Assembly (NCBI GenBank): GCA_018902385.1
Contig: JABSSW010000013.1
Location: forward strand, 62,001 to 126,000
Source: Physcia stellaris
Lineage: Eukaryota; Ascomycota; Lecanoromycetes; Caliciales; Physciaceae
DNA: 64,000 bases
Direction of reading: 5' to 3'
This document shows positions 43,989-56,726 of this stretch, piece by piece. The translations under genes and the position numbers were made by a program. Position 1 is the first letter of the stretch. The number at the start of each line of letters is the position of its first letter. The notes below the pieces were generated by a model. That model was not told where the DNA came from and did no database searches. It worked only from the letters and a program-made list of their open reading frames with translations.

Positions 43989-44883
43989 CTAACCAGGAAG
44001 CTCAAACCTCCCCTCTCCCTCCGGAAGACCCGGCGAGCCCTCCAACTCCCTGGAGTAAGGCGGCACATGCTCACCATGCAATTCCGGCCTACTATCTGAG
44101 GACCCTCTCTTTTCCTTGACAACAGCCTCTGCGTCATTGCTCGCAACGCCACTCTTCGCCTGTTGTGAGTACCAGGCCTGTTCCGCGATGCCCTGTTGCT
44201 TCCTCCGCTGTAATTGCCGGCGGTATCGGCCGAATATGAATATGGCGAGACATATTACGAGGACTGCTATTATTCCTCCGGCGATACCTCCCTTGGCTGA
44301 GTCTGAGAGGCCACTGCTTGCAGGCTTAGGTGTGGGGCTGATATTTGCACTTGTTGTTGAGCTGGCGGAGCTGCGAAATTATCAGGAAATTTCTATAGAG
44401 ATTTCGCGATGGAGAGTAGGTAACTTACGAAGTTATCCCTAGCGCAGTACTCGTATTGATAGCAGAAGTAGTTGTAACAGGGCTGGGCTCGCCGAGAGTA
44501 GTTGTAGTAGGGCTGGGCTTGCTGAGACTAGCGGCATTGGAGTGGCCAGTGATTGTGAAGTAGGCGCTGTCGCAGTTCTCGACTCCTTGGGTGAGCCTCA
44601 CGACGTACCCAGGACCTGCAGCCAGCGACCTCGACGGCGTCCAATCGAAGGACTTTGGCTCGGTCAGATTGCTTGCAATCGTAGATACATAATGATAGGA
44701 TTCGGAGACCTGGCCGAGGACGATGGTGATGGGGCTACCGTCTCCACCTTGCCATTGGAGCTTGGTTGGGTGGCCCTTTTGAATGGAGCTAGGCGGAGAC
44801 TTTACCCAACAGTACCAGGGGCCTCCGGTTGCGAAAGAGGTTCCGAGGAGACAGGTATAGAGGAGAATGATTGTGGAGTACAT
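43989..44883 (-). CDS. single-pass cell-surface protein with a Kre9/Knh1-like domain
   Basis: Exons 44883-44429 and 44370-43989 give 278 residues. A signal peptide (IILLYTCLLGTSFA) is followed by an Ig-like domain, GGPWYCWVKSPPSSIQKGHP to GPGYVVRLTQGVENCDSAYF, of the type found in Kre9/Knh1-like and GPI-anchored wall proteins. A Thr/Ser/Pro stalk follows. Exon 2 codes for the rest of the stalk, one membrane helix (GGIAGGIIAVLVICLAIFIF) and a charged cytosolic tail that starts GRYRRQLQRRKQQ. The layout matches fungal surface proteins that span the membrane once and extend into the wall; it may sense or organise beta-glucan. A doubled unit, GEPSPVTTT / KPSPTTTT, lies in the stalk. Ligand and partners are unknown. 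Confidence 0.82.
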
Positions 44884-46524
44884 GTTGAGTGAGTATGTGA
44901 CTTGTCCCGAATCTAATCAAGTATTGAATGGACGTTTCTCGTGCTGTTTTAACCCCTATTCAGGTCGAAAAATAAGACCTCCCGAAAAGCGATATGTGCA
45001 TCGTCAAGAATTCTTATCTGTGCCAAATGTAAGAATGCTCGCTTAAGCACTCCAGCGTCTTGACACTAGAATAAAGAGCTCACCACCTCCCTAGCAATTA
45101 CATCCCTGAGTGTCATGATATTTCAACACTAAGTCGAATTAAGCACAAAGAACTCGGATTGGAGCTCGCGTCACACTCGCCCCCTCAACACCCAAGATGC
45201 TAGCCTTATCTATGGAGGACTTTGTCAAATTGCGCACCTTTTGCTCATTAAGGACTGTCCTTGTGTCTGATTCTGATGATGGTTGAGGGATTGAGGATTT
45301 ATCTGTACTCATCGAAGAATGACGGTTTGTAAGAGAAAATAATCTGGCGAAGAGTGGAGTAACAAGTTCCCCTCTCCTCGCTCTTCTAGGTCTATCGAAA
45401 TTTTCGAGAACAAAGAGGTGCCGGAGGATTGTAAGTGGTTGACCACCTTGTATGACGCCCCTAGCAGAAGAAAGGATCAGAGGAATTATCTATGAAACTC
45501 TAGATTTACGCATCTGGCTGTCACGTCTGAAGGACACTCGTTATTACATTAATCATATGGAGCTGTTCTCGCACCTGGTATGTGATTCGAGCTCTTGCCG
45601 TCGAGAGTAGTCCGACCTATCCATCAGATCAAGAAGAAATTCAATTCAGAAACTTCGATTTCTCGAAGGAACAGCTGGAGTCTTTCGATGTCTAGGTAGG
45701 TTTTTACATCTCTCTAAGTGGATCCTTGGCAGAGAAGCATCTTTACTCGGTTTTCAGACCAAACCAGAGAAATCTAGTTGATCCATTTCTTCTTTCTGGA
45801 TCGATCAAATATTATCGATGAACCAAATAGTTTTCGACAGCGTGAGTAGGAGTGTACTCTGTACGAAGTGAATGCCAAAAAATTGTACCGAAGACAAATT
45901 AGAGAGGATCCGTATAGGAATCAAAGAGTCTCCGCCAATTTGCTAGGCCTAAGGATACTCGTCATACTGTCAATTAGCTTTTCTCCGCACCAAAAGCACT
46001 TCGTCATTGTATTTTCCTTGAGAGATATCGTTTCGGTATGATCAGGCTACGCATTTCCGTCACCAACATTAATATTAGTCCCTGTAAAATTAGTCTTATC
46101 AGCAGACTTCCAAAATTAGTGAATCGATTTGAGTAATTCAGGCTCTTTGCCCGTGCAGTGCGGCAAATGCATTTGGCGTCGATGTGAAGCGCTTGTGTGA
46201 AGGATCTCTAAGCAAAGATGTAGAGGCTGACTTCTGAGACGCTCGTTAGAAATCACTTGATGCCGTGGTGTATTCCAGGCGGAAGATAGAAGCGGCCCTG
46301 CAGTCTAAAGATGAGAGAAGAAAGTCGTAAATATTAGAAGCCCTTGCATAAGGAAGTGAGACAGCGCTTACACAATGTTGGATGGACGCAAGGGAAGCAT
46401 GCAGGAGATTATGTTTAGACATAAATGGCAATTGGGTATCTCGCTAATCCTGACTCCAACATCATACGCCTCAGGCCTATTCCTGATAGATCATACGCCA
46501 ATGTAAGAGAATGTGGAAATCACA
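44884..46524. other. intergenic, no gene recognised
   Basis: About 1.6 kb, AT-rich. A few short protein-like stretches occur around 45500-45660 (DLRIWLSRLKDTRYYINHME) but they run into stops and I do not recognise them. It may contain an old decayed gene. Confidence 0.4.
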
Positions 46525-49500
46525 TTACCGCTTATCCACGTCGATAACTCCACGCATTGCCCTCTTCATATTATCCAGCTGGCTTCTTTGTCTAATGACC
46601 ATCCGCTGCGCAAGCGATCGGATTGCCCGCCTTCCCAGCTTCGCATGCAACTCCTGCCATTCAGCAAGTTCACTAGCAACAGTCTGCTGAGTGTATCTCA
46701 GCTCGCAGCTTACACTCCTGAGATCCTCTCTACTCTTTTGGGCTTTCTCCTGAGCCTCTGCATGAATACCTTTTCGTGTCTCGTCCAGCAGGCCTAAGGG
46801 CCAGCGGTCGGAACGTCGAAGGGATGAACTGTGGCGGTCTATGGCTTTTTGAATGTTGTTCAAGGATGTTATCAGGGAATGTGGCCGTGAAAGGGATGAC
46901 AAGATTGCCATGATCGTGGAAAATATGGCATTAAAATCCTGATGGAATAATTTGTATGGGTCTGATTCAGGGACATGAGAGCATGCAGCATAGCGCGTGA
47001 AGGCTTCTATGTGAGATTGAGGTAAGAAGGTGAAAGTCCTGAATGACTCGACACCCAGCTCCAAGGCGGTAGAGAAATCGATCGAGGTGTTGTAAATGTT
47101 GGTCACTCTTCGTAAGACGGTTTTTGTGGAATGATTGACGGGTCTCAGTGTCTCTCTTGCGTAGCCGACAAACGACTCGACATCCTTGACGTCATCTATC
47201 GGCTCGTATTCTTCTCTGATGTTCTCAGATCGGATCTCAGCTTTCTTACGGCTTCTCTCGGCCATCATGTCTGGCTGGATTTCCGGGAAAAGGATGAACT
47301 CCCAGAGCAGCTCATGAGTTGAGAAGGTCGAATGACTAAGCATAATCTTCAAGAAACGATCTAGGCGGACCTGGATGTCCTGTAGTGCTGCTCTTGATGG
47401 TTTGGACGGTATCTGGAAAGGCGAACGAAAATTGAATATCGACGGAAGCCACGATGCGGGATGCTCTAGAGAAAGCCACTTCGCGAGATTCTCAAAGTCT
47501 GCTAAGGATCTCCGACATGTGGTTACTCCTATCATGCCATTATCATTGCGTACCGCAGATTTGATAATCAATCGAATTGATGCGTCTTCCACGAAGAAAG
47601 ACCGTACGACAGAGGTCACTCGCCCATCAGCAGCAGGTACATTCGAAACCAGGACCATGTCATCGATGCGATTTCGAACTTCGTCATCCTTCGCCAATTC
47701 CACTGCTGTCATCCCTCGGAGCTCTTTCGCCCCAACATCCACTCGCTGGTCTCCAAAAAAAGCTCGTACCATGTCGGTCCTTCCATACTTGCTTGCTACC
47801 ATCAAAGGGGTAAACCTCTTGTCGTTGGCTGCATTTGCATCTGAGTCACAATGTCGCAAGATACGCATGGCTATAGATGGACTATTGATGACATGCAATA
47901 TGGTATTGCCCTTACCGTCAACGTGATAGTCGAGATGTAGAGGTAGACCATCACCCTGATGGATAGTGGCAAAGTGCAAGGCATCGTTGACCATCTCGAC
48001 ATAGTTTGGGTGATCATAAGAGCGACATAGAGCTAGTAGAGGCGTCTGGCCGTTTTTGTCTTTTTGCCGCCATGGTAACGTTTCTCCCAACTTTGGGATT
48101 AGATGTGGTGCATTGAAAAGGTAGTGTGCAACCGTCCGCCCTCGATTGTCCGGACGTTTCAGATACTTTGAAAGCGTCTGATCATCTGGAACTTGTAAAA
48201 TGCATTGCAAGAGCTTTTCAATGAGCTCGTCGTGAGCCAACTGTACAGCTGCACTAAGGAGAGTAGTCCCTTCACTATTGGAGTCTTCCAAAACAATGTG
48301 CAGAGGGAAGTAATCCTCAAGACTCAATAGGTAGTCCAGTGCTTCTGGTTGTCTTGACTCAACGGCCATCATAAGGAGTGAGTCTCCGTGCTCATCTTGT
48401 GTTTGTGTGAGCGTTGCGATAGATACGTCTCCCTCAATAGCACTAGTCCTAGAATCAATCGTATTACTACGTGAGAGTGCAGAGTACCCCGAAGACATTG
48501 ATAGACTACGCATATCCATTGAGACCCGCTTGCTTTTCCGAGCTGGTAGACTTGCTGGTTCATTGTCACTGCTCGCTTGGAACGGAAAAACATGAGCAAG
48601 CGTAGAGCTTTCTGAGACGACATCTTTCTGCGTAGAAGCCACGGAGAAGCGACTTTCAGGTGGCGGACTAGATCTAGGATCTACAACATTCTTCTCGCGA
48701 GGATCATTCTCAGCGCTTGGAGAAGTCTCATTGGGCTCTTTCGAGTCTGCTGCCGCACTCTGTCGTCTAGAAGGTGCACGGCTAGGTTCTGTAATTGCTT
48801 TAAGATCTTGCAGGTTTCCACTTCTAGTAGCTTGCCACAATCGCTTGTTTCTTCGGCTAGCTTTTCGGAGTCCACCTGAGTCAGAGGCTAAGTATGTTAA
48901 AACTGCTTCGAATGTGCTCAGAGCATAACCCATCTCTCCACTCTCCACGTCATCAATAAATGTGAAGCTTCTCATGTAGGTCAGTCTTGCTTGAAGATGT
49001 CGTACCTGAGATCGAATGACCACAATAAGCAGAAGGGAGACCAATGTATCAGCATTCATCGTCAACGTAGATTGTGGTTTTTCCGTTACTTGAAGACTCT
49101 CTCCATTGACAGCACTGATCGCTATACTCGATTGCTCGGCACCAGTGACAAGCTTCTGCGTTGAAAGAAGAACTTCCATCATTTCTTGAGGGCTGCCTGC
49201 CACGCCAAGTTTTCGAAATTCTTCTACTCCTTGGCGTAGGCGTCTCATCAGTTGCTCTTTACCACTACGACCGTCTTCAATCGAGATCCCAACCTGGGAG
49301 ACGTCTACATATTGCATCTGGTGAATCCGGGACTCCAATTCCAAATCCTCTAGTTTCCGGCTATCTCGTAATAGAGGAAATAGCGACGCATCATGGAGTT
49401 GTTCTGTAACATAACGCTCAATCAAACGCTCGACCATCGGCCCTGTAAGATCGGTCGATGAGCCCAAATATGATAGTTGCTGTTTGTCGACGAGTTGGAA

Positions 49501-50462
49501 GAGATCGATAGCCGCAGTAACAGCTGCTTCAAGTGCTCTGCGCAAATGATCTTCCTCCTCCTCTACGTGTAGCGTAGCGATAGACGGAGGTTTCGCGTGG
49601 CCGTTGGAATATCTACTGTGAATTGAGCCGTTACTTCCGGAATTCGAAGAAGTACCAGAATGCCTCCTTGATAGCCGCGGAGACTTGGTGTTCGCTGCGC
49701 GGTCATCAACTTCCTTATGGAAGTCTTTGAATACTTGCTCCAATCCGGCTTGCATCTGTCGAGCAATCATGGGGAAGCTGTTCAGAAGGTCACTGAAGGA
49801 TTTGATATCCTTCTTTTCTTGAGAAGATGTCGCTGCCGTCGTGTCCTCGCCATTCGCTGAACTCTTCGTTCGACTTAAGATTTCCGATAATGAAGCGGGT
49901 GTGATCTTGATAGGCTCCAAAGACCCGAGAAGTGGTCTTGAAATGTAGTATATCAGCCATTGTTGCGCATCAAGGTTATTGGGGTAGTGAAGGGCGTCAC
50001 TGAGCAGTTGCGCTTGGTTAAGGTTCTTGAAGCCTGTTCATTGCTATCAGCTGTGGCTTTCTTCCCGCCTCTTGCCCTGTAGATACCTTTATTGCTGTAT
50101 ACGAAGGACTCTTTTATGACAACTGTGCGCCCATTGAAAGTGGTGTATTGCTTGGCTTTCCCTCGGCTGTCTCGCACATTATTGGGCACGGTTGAAGCCG
50201 GTATACGCAGTACATGGCTAGCGAGGAATTCCTCGGATCCGGCCAAGTCGGTGTATAAGCTACCCGATTCGCGATCTTTCGAAGTTAAAAGCACTTCAGT
50301 CGTAGGTACTAGCAGTATCTAAAACGTCCTTAGCCCCCATAGACTGATTTTGAGGCGTTCAGCAATGAACACAGAGATACTGACATGACTGTTCACAGGA
50401 TTACACTGTCCAGGGAGCGAGCTCCTGAAGAAGGCCCGTAAGAACGGATTGAGGGAGTGCAT
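46525..50462 (-). CDS. VPS9-ankyrin-PX protein, predicted Rab5-type GEF
   Basis: Exons 50462-50385, 50318-50087 and 50033-46525 join in frame to 1272 residues. The start reads MHSLNPFLRAFFRSSLPGQC, then ILLVPTTEVLLTSKDRESG. The VPS9 domain covers roughly residues 290-490, with NADTLVSLLLIVVIRSQVRH and GEMGYALSTFEAVLTYL as its most conserved helices. After a Ser-rich linker come ankyrin repeats (about 650-900: DEHGDSLLMMAVESRQPEAL, NSEGTTLLSAAVQLAHDELI, RFTPLMVASKYGRTDMVRAF). A PX domain follows (about 910-1045: RSFFVEDASIRLIIKSAV), then a basic coiled-coil end. VPS9 domains catalyse nucleotide exchange on Rab5/Vps21 GTPases; PX binds phosphoinositides, which places it on endosomes. The short first exons were found by their frame match and family-typical sequence. 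It shares a 383 bp promoter with HIR1. Confidence 0.92.
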
Positions 50463-50845
50463 TCACTCGAACCTCGCCGGGTGCAGCGGGTAGATCGCAT
50501 TGGATGTATCGACCTCATTCGGTATTGTACCAGCCTGGTGTAGGGATGTGTTCTTCCTCAACGCAATTCTTGTCAGTGTGCGTCCAGAGTCGGTGACCAA
50601 GGGGGGATTGGACAAGAGGTGCGTTTTGATAGAGGATTACTAAAATTAGAAAATCGGAGCGGATCAAAATCGGCCCGCTGAGCCGCGGGCGATCAGGGTC
50701 TCAATCAAGTGCTCCCGTCCAATTCAGGAGCTTCACGCGTTCGCATTCACTCGGTTGAAAGTAGCACACGTATCATCCTCGCCAGCGATCGGATACTGAA
50801 GCAGTAGAAGCATGCGCCGCAAAGCTTTCTCAAAGTTCCAGGACA
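50463..50845. promoter_or_regulatory. divergent promoter of the VPS9-protein gene and HIR1
   Basis: This 383 bp gap separates two divergent start codons and must hold both promoters and leaders. I see no TATA box at a usual distance and no well-defined factor site. Confidence 0.55.
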
Positions 50846-53800
50846 ATGCGCTTTACTCGCCCCGTGTGGCTCACTCATAGTGGCGACAAGAAGGACTTCG
50901 AGATCTATAGCTGCCATGTCTCTCCGGATGGCTCTAGGCTGGCAACTGCTGGCGGAGGTGGTGGACTTTCTTTCCTTGAACTTTGCCGAGAGCTAATCAT
51001 CGTTATCCATAGATGGTCATGTACGAATATGGTCTACCGAGGCCATCTATAACGCCCACAATCCAGACTACGACAAGCCGAAGCAGCTGGCTTCTATGAG
51101 CTACCATTCTGGCACAATTCACGCCGTCCGATTCTCCCACAATGGCCGCTACCTAGCTTCAGGAGCTGACGACAGAGTCGTCTGCATTTACACCCTTGAC
51201 CCCAATCCTCCGTCTCATGCTGCTACATTCGGTATGTATGATGCACTGGAATATCTGCCTCAGTGTAGAAGTGATCTGATGCTTGGCTAGGAACCAACGA
51301 CGCTCCTCCGGTAGAAAATTGGAGAATCTTCAGAAGGCTCACTGGCCATGATAATGATGTGCAAGATCTTGCCTGGTCCTACGATACCTCTTTCCTCGTC
51401 TCCGTAGGATTGGACTCGAAAGTGGTTATTTGGTCAGCATATACGTTCGAGAGATTAAAAACTATAGTCAATCACCAGAGCCATGTAAAAGGTGTAACCT
51501 TTGACCCGGCGAACAAATACTTTGCCACGGCTAGTGATGATCGCTCCATCAAGATCTGGCGCTACTACCCACCAGGTCCTAACTCCTCCGCTCACGATCA
51601 GATGAATAACTTTCTGCTTGAAAAGACTATATTTCCACCATTTGTGGCCTCACCCCTTACGACCTATTTTCGTAGATGCTCTTGGTCTCCTGATGGGAAT
51701 CACATAGCCTGCGCAAACGCTGTTAACGGACCTGTCAGCTCTGTGGCAATTGTCAATAGAGGTACATGGGATGGTGATATACATTTAATAGGGCATGAAG
51801 GACCCGTCGAAGTTTGCGCCTTCTCACCACGCCTCTTCTCCCCGTATCCCATCAGCGAGGCTGGTGATCCAAAAGGGGGCAATCTGAGCACTGTAATCGC
51901 ATGTGCAGGCCAGGATAAATCGCTTTCCGTATGGATTACGAGCAATCCTAGACCGCTTGTCATCACACAGGACCTGGCTGTGAAAGCGATGTCTGATTTG
52001 TGCTGGTCACCAGATGGTGCTCATCTCTTCGTCACCAGTCTGGACGGATCAATTATCGCAGTTTCTTTCCTACCCGGTGAGCTTGGGTACGAAGCACCTT
52101 TCACAGAGAATGATAGGTCACTTGCAAAGTATGGCGCCAGCAGGAAAGGGGTTGGTGTGATTGAAGGTCCATCCGGCTTAATTCTAGAAGAGAAAAGCAA
52201 AGCAGGTGAATTGCGTGGTGTCGAAGGACGTATGGGCGCTTTGATGGGTGATGGAGCACTAAGTCAAGCACCGACCACGAACGGGACTGCTCCAATGGCG
52301 AATGGCTCAGGAGATACACCAGCAACGAACGGAACCACAGAGCATCAAGTCGCTGAAGCTACTGTGGATCAACCCAAGAAAGCTCAGCCCACCATTGATC
52401 CGAATGCAGCTAAACTGGAAAAGCTCAAATCCAGAGTGACCATCACACAAGATGGCAAGAAGCGAATCACACCTCTGCTAGTCTCATCATCCGGAGCTCA
52501 GGAATCTTCGCTCCCTCATGCTCGTTTGATGTCATCTTCCGCTTCAGGCCAAGGAGGAAGCCATGACACCCCTCAAACGATTTTAGATTTATCGAAACCA
52601 TTCGATGGTCTCCCGCAGGGCGGGTTAGCGTCGTTGCTCCTAGGTAACAAAAGAAAATTAGCGGTTATCGAAGGCGATGAGGACGGAAGGATAGAGAAGA
52701 GAATCGCTCTTGCAAGTAAAGATGACGCCGTTCCCATCTTATCAAATGGTACCGAAGGTTTATTGCCTGCTCGAAATCTGGCTCCGCCTGCTGGCCAACA
52801 ACCAACTCCTGAATTTATCCGACCTGCAGTTACGAATCCGAATCTGACAGTCAGCCAAGTAAGGCTGGCGGTACCAAAGATTCGTTCTCACATCACACGC
52901 AGTTTCAGTAGCGAAGGTACTACTGCAACTACATCTCCTCTATCGAATGAAATCAACAATCCCGAGTCAGGTAAGAATGCAGCCACGCAGACTAGCGTGA
53001 CATTTGAGGCACGCAATCCTACGCGACCTCAAGATAGGGACCCAAGCCGGGTATCAGTCACGAAACGTGGACTACCGATGTGGCAGGATTATTTACCTAA
53101 GAGTGTCCTGCTTGCCACAGGTAACAAACGTTTCTGGTGTGTAGCGTGTGAGGACGGGACAATCTACGCTTGGACTCCAGGTGGCCGACGAATGATCAAT
53201 GCAATGGTGCTTGAAAGTCAGCCCGTGGTATTGGAATGTCTTGATCGATGGCTTCTCTGTATTACAGCCGTCGGCATGTGTTACGTCTGGGATATGACAA
53301 ATATGAACTCTCCCCATCCACCTGTGTCTCTCGCCCCAGTGCTGGATATTGCAGTGCATAGCATGACGGACCATCCAAGACCAGCATCGGCCATCTCTTC
53401 TGCTCGTATCAATTCCGAAGGACGAATCATCATTGCGCTGACAAACGGCGATGGATACGCTTACTCTCCCTCAATGTATGTCTGGCAGCGGCTATCAGAG
53501 CCTTGGTGGGCTGTAGGCAGCCAATATTGGAACACCACTGACTCATCCATCGGCAACATCAAACCTTCATCTGATCAAAGGAATGGCGAAGCGCTGCTTT
53601 CAAGGGTCTCCGCCGGCATTATACCGTTCCTTGAACGCGGAACAACCGGCGAGACCTTGGCACGCGGACGAGCAGGTTTCCTCCAACGGCTTTTCAAGCA
53701 GCTCCTCACGCGAGAAGGGTATGAAGGGTTTGAGTCCAGCGTTTCGATAGCCCATCTTGAGAACCGAGTAGCCGCTGCATTAATGCTTGGGGCAAAAGAA

Positions 53801-54189
53801 GAATTCCAAATTTACCTGTACATGTATGCCAAGAGGTTGGGAGCAGAGGGGTTGAAGGTCAAAGTAGCCGAACTGCTCTCTGGTTTGTTAGGTGGCATTC
53901 ATGAAGGCGAAGAGGAAGAATTGGGAACGGTCCCGCCGCCGAAGAGAACCGAAGCTGACCGAAACTGGGCGAACAACGGCGATGTTCTTTGTGGATGGCC
54001 GAGGCAGGAGCTTCTCAAAAACGTGCTGGTGCTCCTTGGTATGATGGCTCCCCCAAGCTCCACGGATTTGGGTTCGACTAACTACAAATGTCAGGCAAAA
54101 ACCGAGAGCTGCAACGGATCACTGTGCCGTATGCTCACGCCTATGGCATCACTGAAGAGGAGAGCGCGGACGATGCAATGGCTTCATGA
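50846..54189 (+). CDS. HIR1: histone transcription regulator HIR1 (HIRA family)
   Basis: Exons 50846-50957, 51013-51231, 51291-54038 and 54095-54189 give 1057 residues. The N-terminus is the HIRA beta-propeller: FEIYSCHVSPDGSRLATAGG, GHVRIWSTEAIYNAHNPDYD, QLASMSYHSGTIHAVRFSHN, RLTGHDNDVQDLAWSYDTSF, SHVKGVTFDPANKYFATASD, DRSIKIWRY and, later, GQDKSLSVWITSNPRPLVIT. After a linker with repeated Asn-Gly-Thr units comes the TUP1-like/HIRA C-terminal region (LPKSVLLATGNKRFWCVACE, ARGRAGFLQRLFKQLL). The end reads LLGKNRELQRITVPYAHAYG, produced by splicing the last intron (CTAAC branch). HIR1 is a subunit of the HIR histone chaperone, which deposits H3-H4 independently of replication and represses histone genes. 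The first intron has a GTGGTG donor, unusual but needed for the frame. Confidence 0.95.
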
Positions 54190-55252
54190 GAAGATCTTTC
54201 AAGAACAACACCGATGCTGCTGGCGAGAGATACCCCTTTTCATCTTCTAATCAGACCCTTGGCTGTATATTTTGTATACTATTGTGTGTCTACATTGGAC
54301 GATGGGCTATTTAATCACTTGGCGCTTTAGGAATTCCCCTGGGGGGGTATGGAATAATGGATTCTGCAGGGCAGTTCGGTCTGACCTGCAGAGCGTACCA
54401 ATGTCACACCATACAAGTTGCCACATGTTACATCGTTAAGTCAAGGTTTCATCCAGTATCCTACCTTTGTTGATGATCAGGCTATCTAAAGGAGTCGGAA
54501 TGGAACGTGCCAAGCAGTCATGTCGGATGCTCTTTCCTCGAGTGTTGCGTAAAACAAGCGAGCGGCAATTGCCGAGGTATCGGAGGAATCAAGGGCCGAC
54601 TGTGGGTCTTACCCATTGTTTATTCCACAATCGATACCTTATCAAGGGATCCAGTAATCATTGCAAAGCAAAGAACAACACTCCGTCATTCATGCCCCAC
54701 TGTCGTTACGGTTCCTCACCTCCTTGATCGGCTTTCCATGTCACCTTTACATACCTCTCCTCCCATCTCGAACCTCTACCTGACCTAGTCTGGATCATGG
54801 GTTTCCTCGAGTCGACAGTATGGAAGCTCTTTCAATCCCCACCAAGAGACCCATTCTACGAGAAGTCTCCCAAGCTCCTAGCTACCCCTTCTTCATCCAC
54901 CATTGCCAAATTCTCACTGCCCTCCACCTCGGGCAGTTCTTCGAGCTCGTCCTCTACCTCTTCGCTGTCTTCGGCCTCATCTTTTTGGATGTCTCCTACC
55001 CCGTCACGATGGTCTCCGAAGAAGGTAACATCCATTCTTTTGCGGGGACTGTAGGTTTTGATAAAGCTAAGTCTTTCACAGTATCTGCCTTCGAGCGTTC
55101 GCAATACCGTCTCTAAAAGGTACCTCTTTCCTCCTCTAGATCTTCCTAAGATTGGAACGTGCCCATAATGCGACCCTCACAACCTCAGTACAACCATCCA
55201 TGCTTAGTGGTTACCGGAAGATGAAGTGGGGGCGCTGATAACAGTGTCACAG
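54190..55252. other. intergenic; may hold the missing first exon of the next gene
   Basis: The 3' end of HIR1 and the upstream region of the mannosyltransferase. Two overlapping frames at 54797-55116 (85 and 98 codons) are open but unlike any family I know. An ATG at 55200 starts MLSGYRKMK, which would make a fitting cytosolic tail for the next gene, but joining it needs an intron of only 27 nt. Confidence 0.4.
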
Positions 55253-56726
55253 GCAAATCGTCGTTCTCTTATGCTTCTTCCTAGCGGTCGTCATCTGGAT
55301 GGCGCCTCCACCATCATCATGGAGCCGTCGGGTTGTTCACATTACTGTCCTTGATGCTCCAACAAATCCTTATCAACTGCTCCGTACAAATTCGCCCAGC
55401 AAGAAGAAGCATGCGCCAGACCCTCTCAGATGGCTAGAGCAAAACTCGAACAACAAGTTTGCAGTCTCTCCATCACACAATTTGCTCCAATCGGTTCCGG
55501 TCTATGGCCAGATGTCAACCAAACCACGTGCAGCGTTAATCAGCCTAGTCCGTAATTCCGAGCTTCCAGGCCTAATACAGAGTATGCGACAGCTCGAGTA
55601 CCAATGGAACCGCAAATATCAGTACCCGTGGGTTTTCTTCAACGACGAGCCTTTCAGTGATGAATTCAAGGTTGGTAGCAAAGAGATATTAGATCTGGAG
55701 TCTTACTGAAAGTCTTCAGGCCGCAACCCAAAACCTTACCTCTGCACAATGCTATTATGAAGTTGTCCCGAAAGAACATTGGTCGTTGCCCGATTGGATT
55801 GATGAGGGTAGGTTCATGAACAGCTTGGAATATCTCGGTGCTATCGGAGTCGGCAAAGGATGGATGATCAGCTACCGTCACATGTGTCGGTGGAATAGCG
55901 GCTTCTTCTATAAGCATCCAAGGCTGAAGGATTTTGACTGGTACTGGCGCGTTGAACCTGATGTAAGGTATTTCCTTGCTGAGAACAGACTATGATTAAT
56001 GCTGGCTCTCAGGTTCACTTCTATTGCGATATCGATTACGATGTATTCCGCTTCATGCGCGACAATAAAATGAAGTACGGCTTCAACATGAATATCTTAG
56101 ACGACGCTCGCTCCTTTCCTTCACTCTGGTCCCGCACTCGATCCTTCATCAACGCTCACCCTGAGCTCATTCACCCCGAAGCCGATCTCGACTGGTTGCT
56201 TGATGCGCACAATAGCGGCGATTACAACAATTGCCAATTCTTCTCAAACTTCGAGGTCGGCGACTTGAACTACTTCCGAGGTCATGCGAACGAGAAATAC
56301 TTCAAATGGTTGGATAGAGGAGGAGGATTCTACTATGAGAGATATGGGGATGCTCCTATACATACATTGAGCGTCGCAATGTTCGTACCAAAGAGTGAGA
56401 TATGGTATTTCAGGGACATAGGTTACCAACATGACATCAATCGGTAGGTTAAGCATTCTCTACTTCAAAGCACGCAGTACTCACACATTGTCAGTCATTG
56501 CCCGTCGCAGTCTTCCCACCGCTGCTCGTGCGAACCTACCCCAATAGACGAGAACTTCTACAAGCTCGTGCCTCTAGAGTCCCCTCAGAAGAAACCGGAT
56601 GACACATGCATCCGGCAATTTCTGGGTGGCCCGTGGTTGAAGAAGAACGCTGGCTGGTCGCAAGAAGGCGAACGACTGTTCGGCGGAGATGGGTACCATG
56701 GCTACGAACTGACCGGACTCGAATGA
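55253..56726 (+). CDS. KTR/KRE2-family alpha-mannosyltransferase (5' end uncertain)
   Basis: Exons 55253-55670, 55720-55962, 56013-56443 and 56495-56726 code for about 441 residues. The first bases complete a codon begun upstream, so one short exon is missing from the model; ATG at 55299 lies inside the membrane anchor (QIVVLLCFFLAVVIW). The luminal domain shows glycosyltransferase family 15 landmarks: ISLVRNSELPGLIQSMRQLE, YPWVFFNDEPFSDEFK, RHMCRWNSGFFYKHP, WYWRVEPDVHFYCDIDYDVF, NNCQFFSNFEVGDLNYFRG, GGGFYYERYGDAPIHTLSVA and, at the end, CIRQFLGGPWLKK. These Golgi type II membrane enzymes transfer mannose from GDP-mannose to O- and N-glycans of wall proteins. The Asp residues in FYCDIDYD lie at the metal/nucleotide site region. 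Confidence 0.9.
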
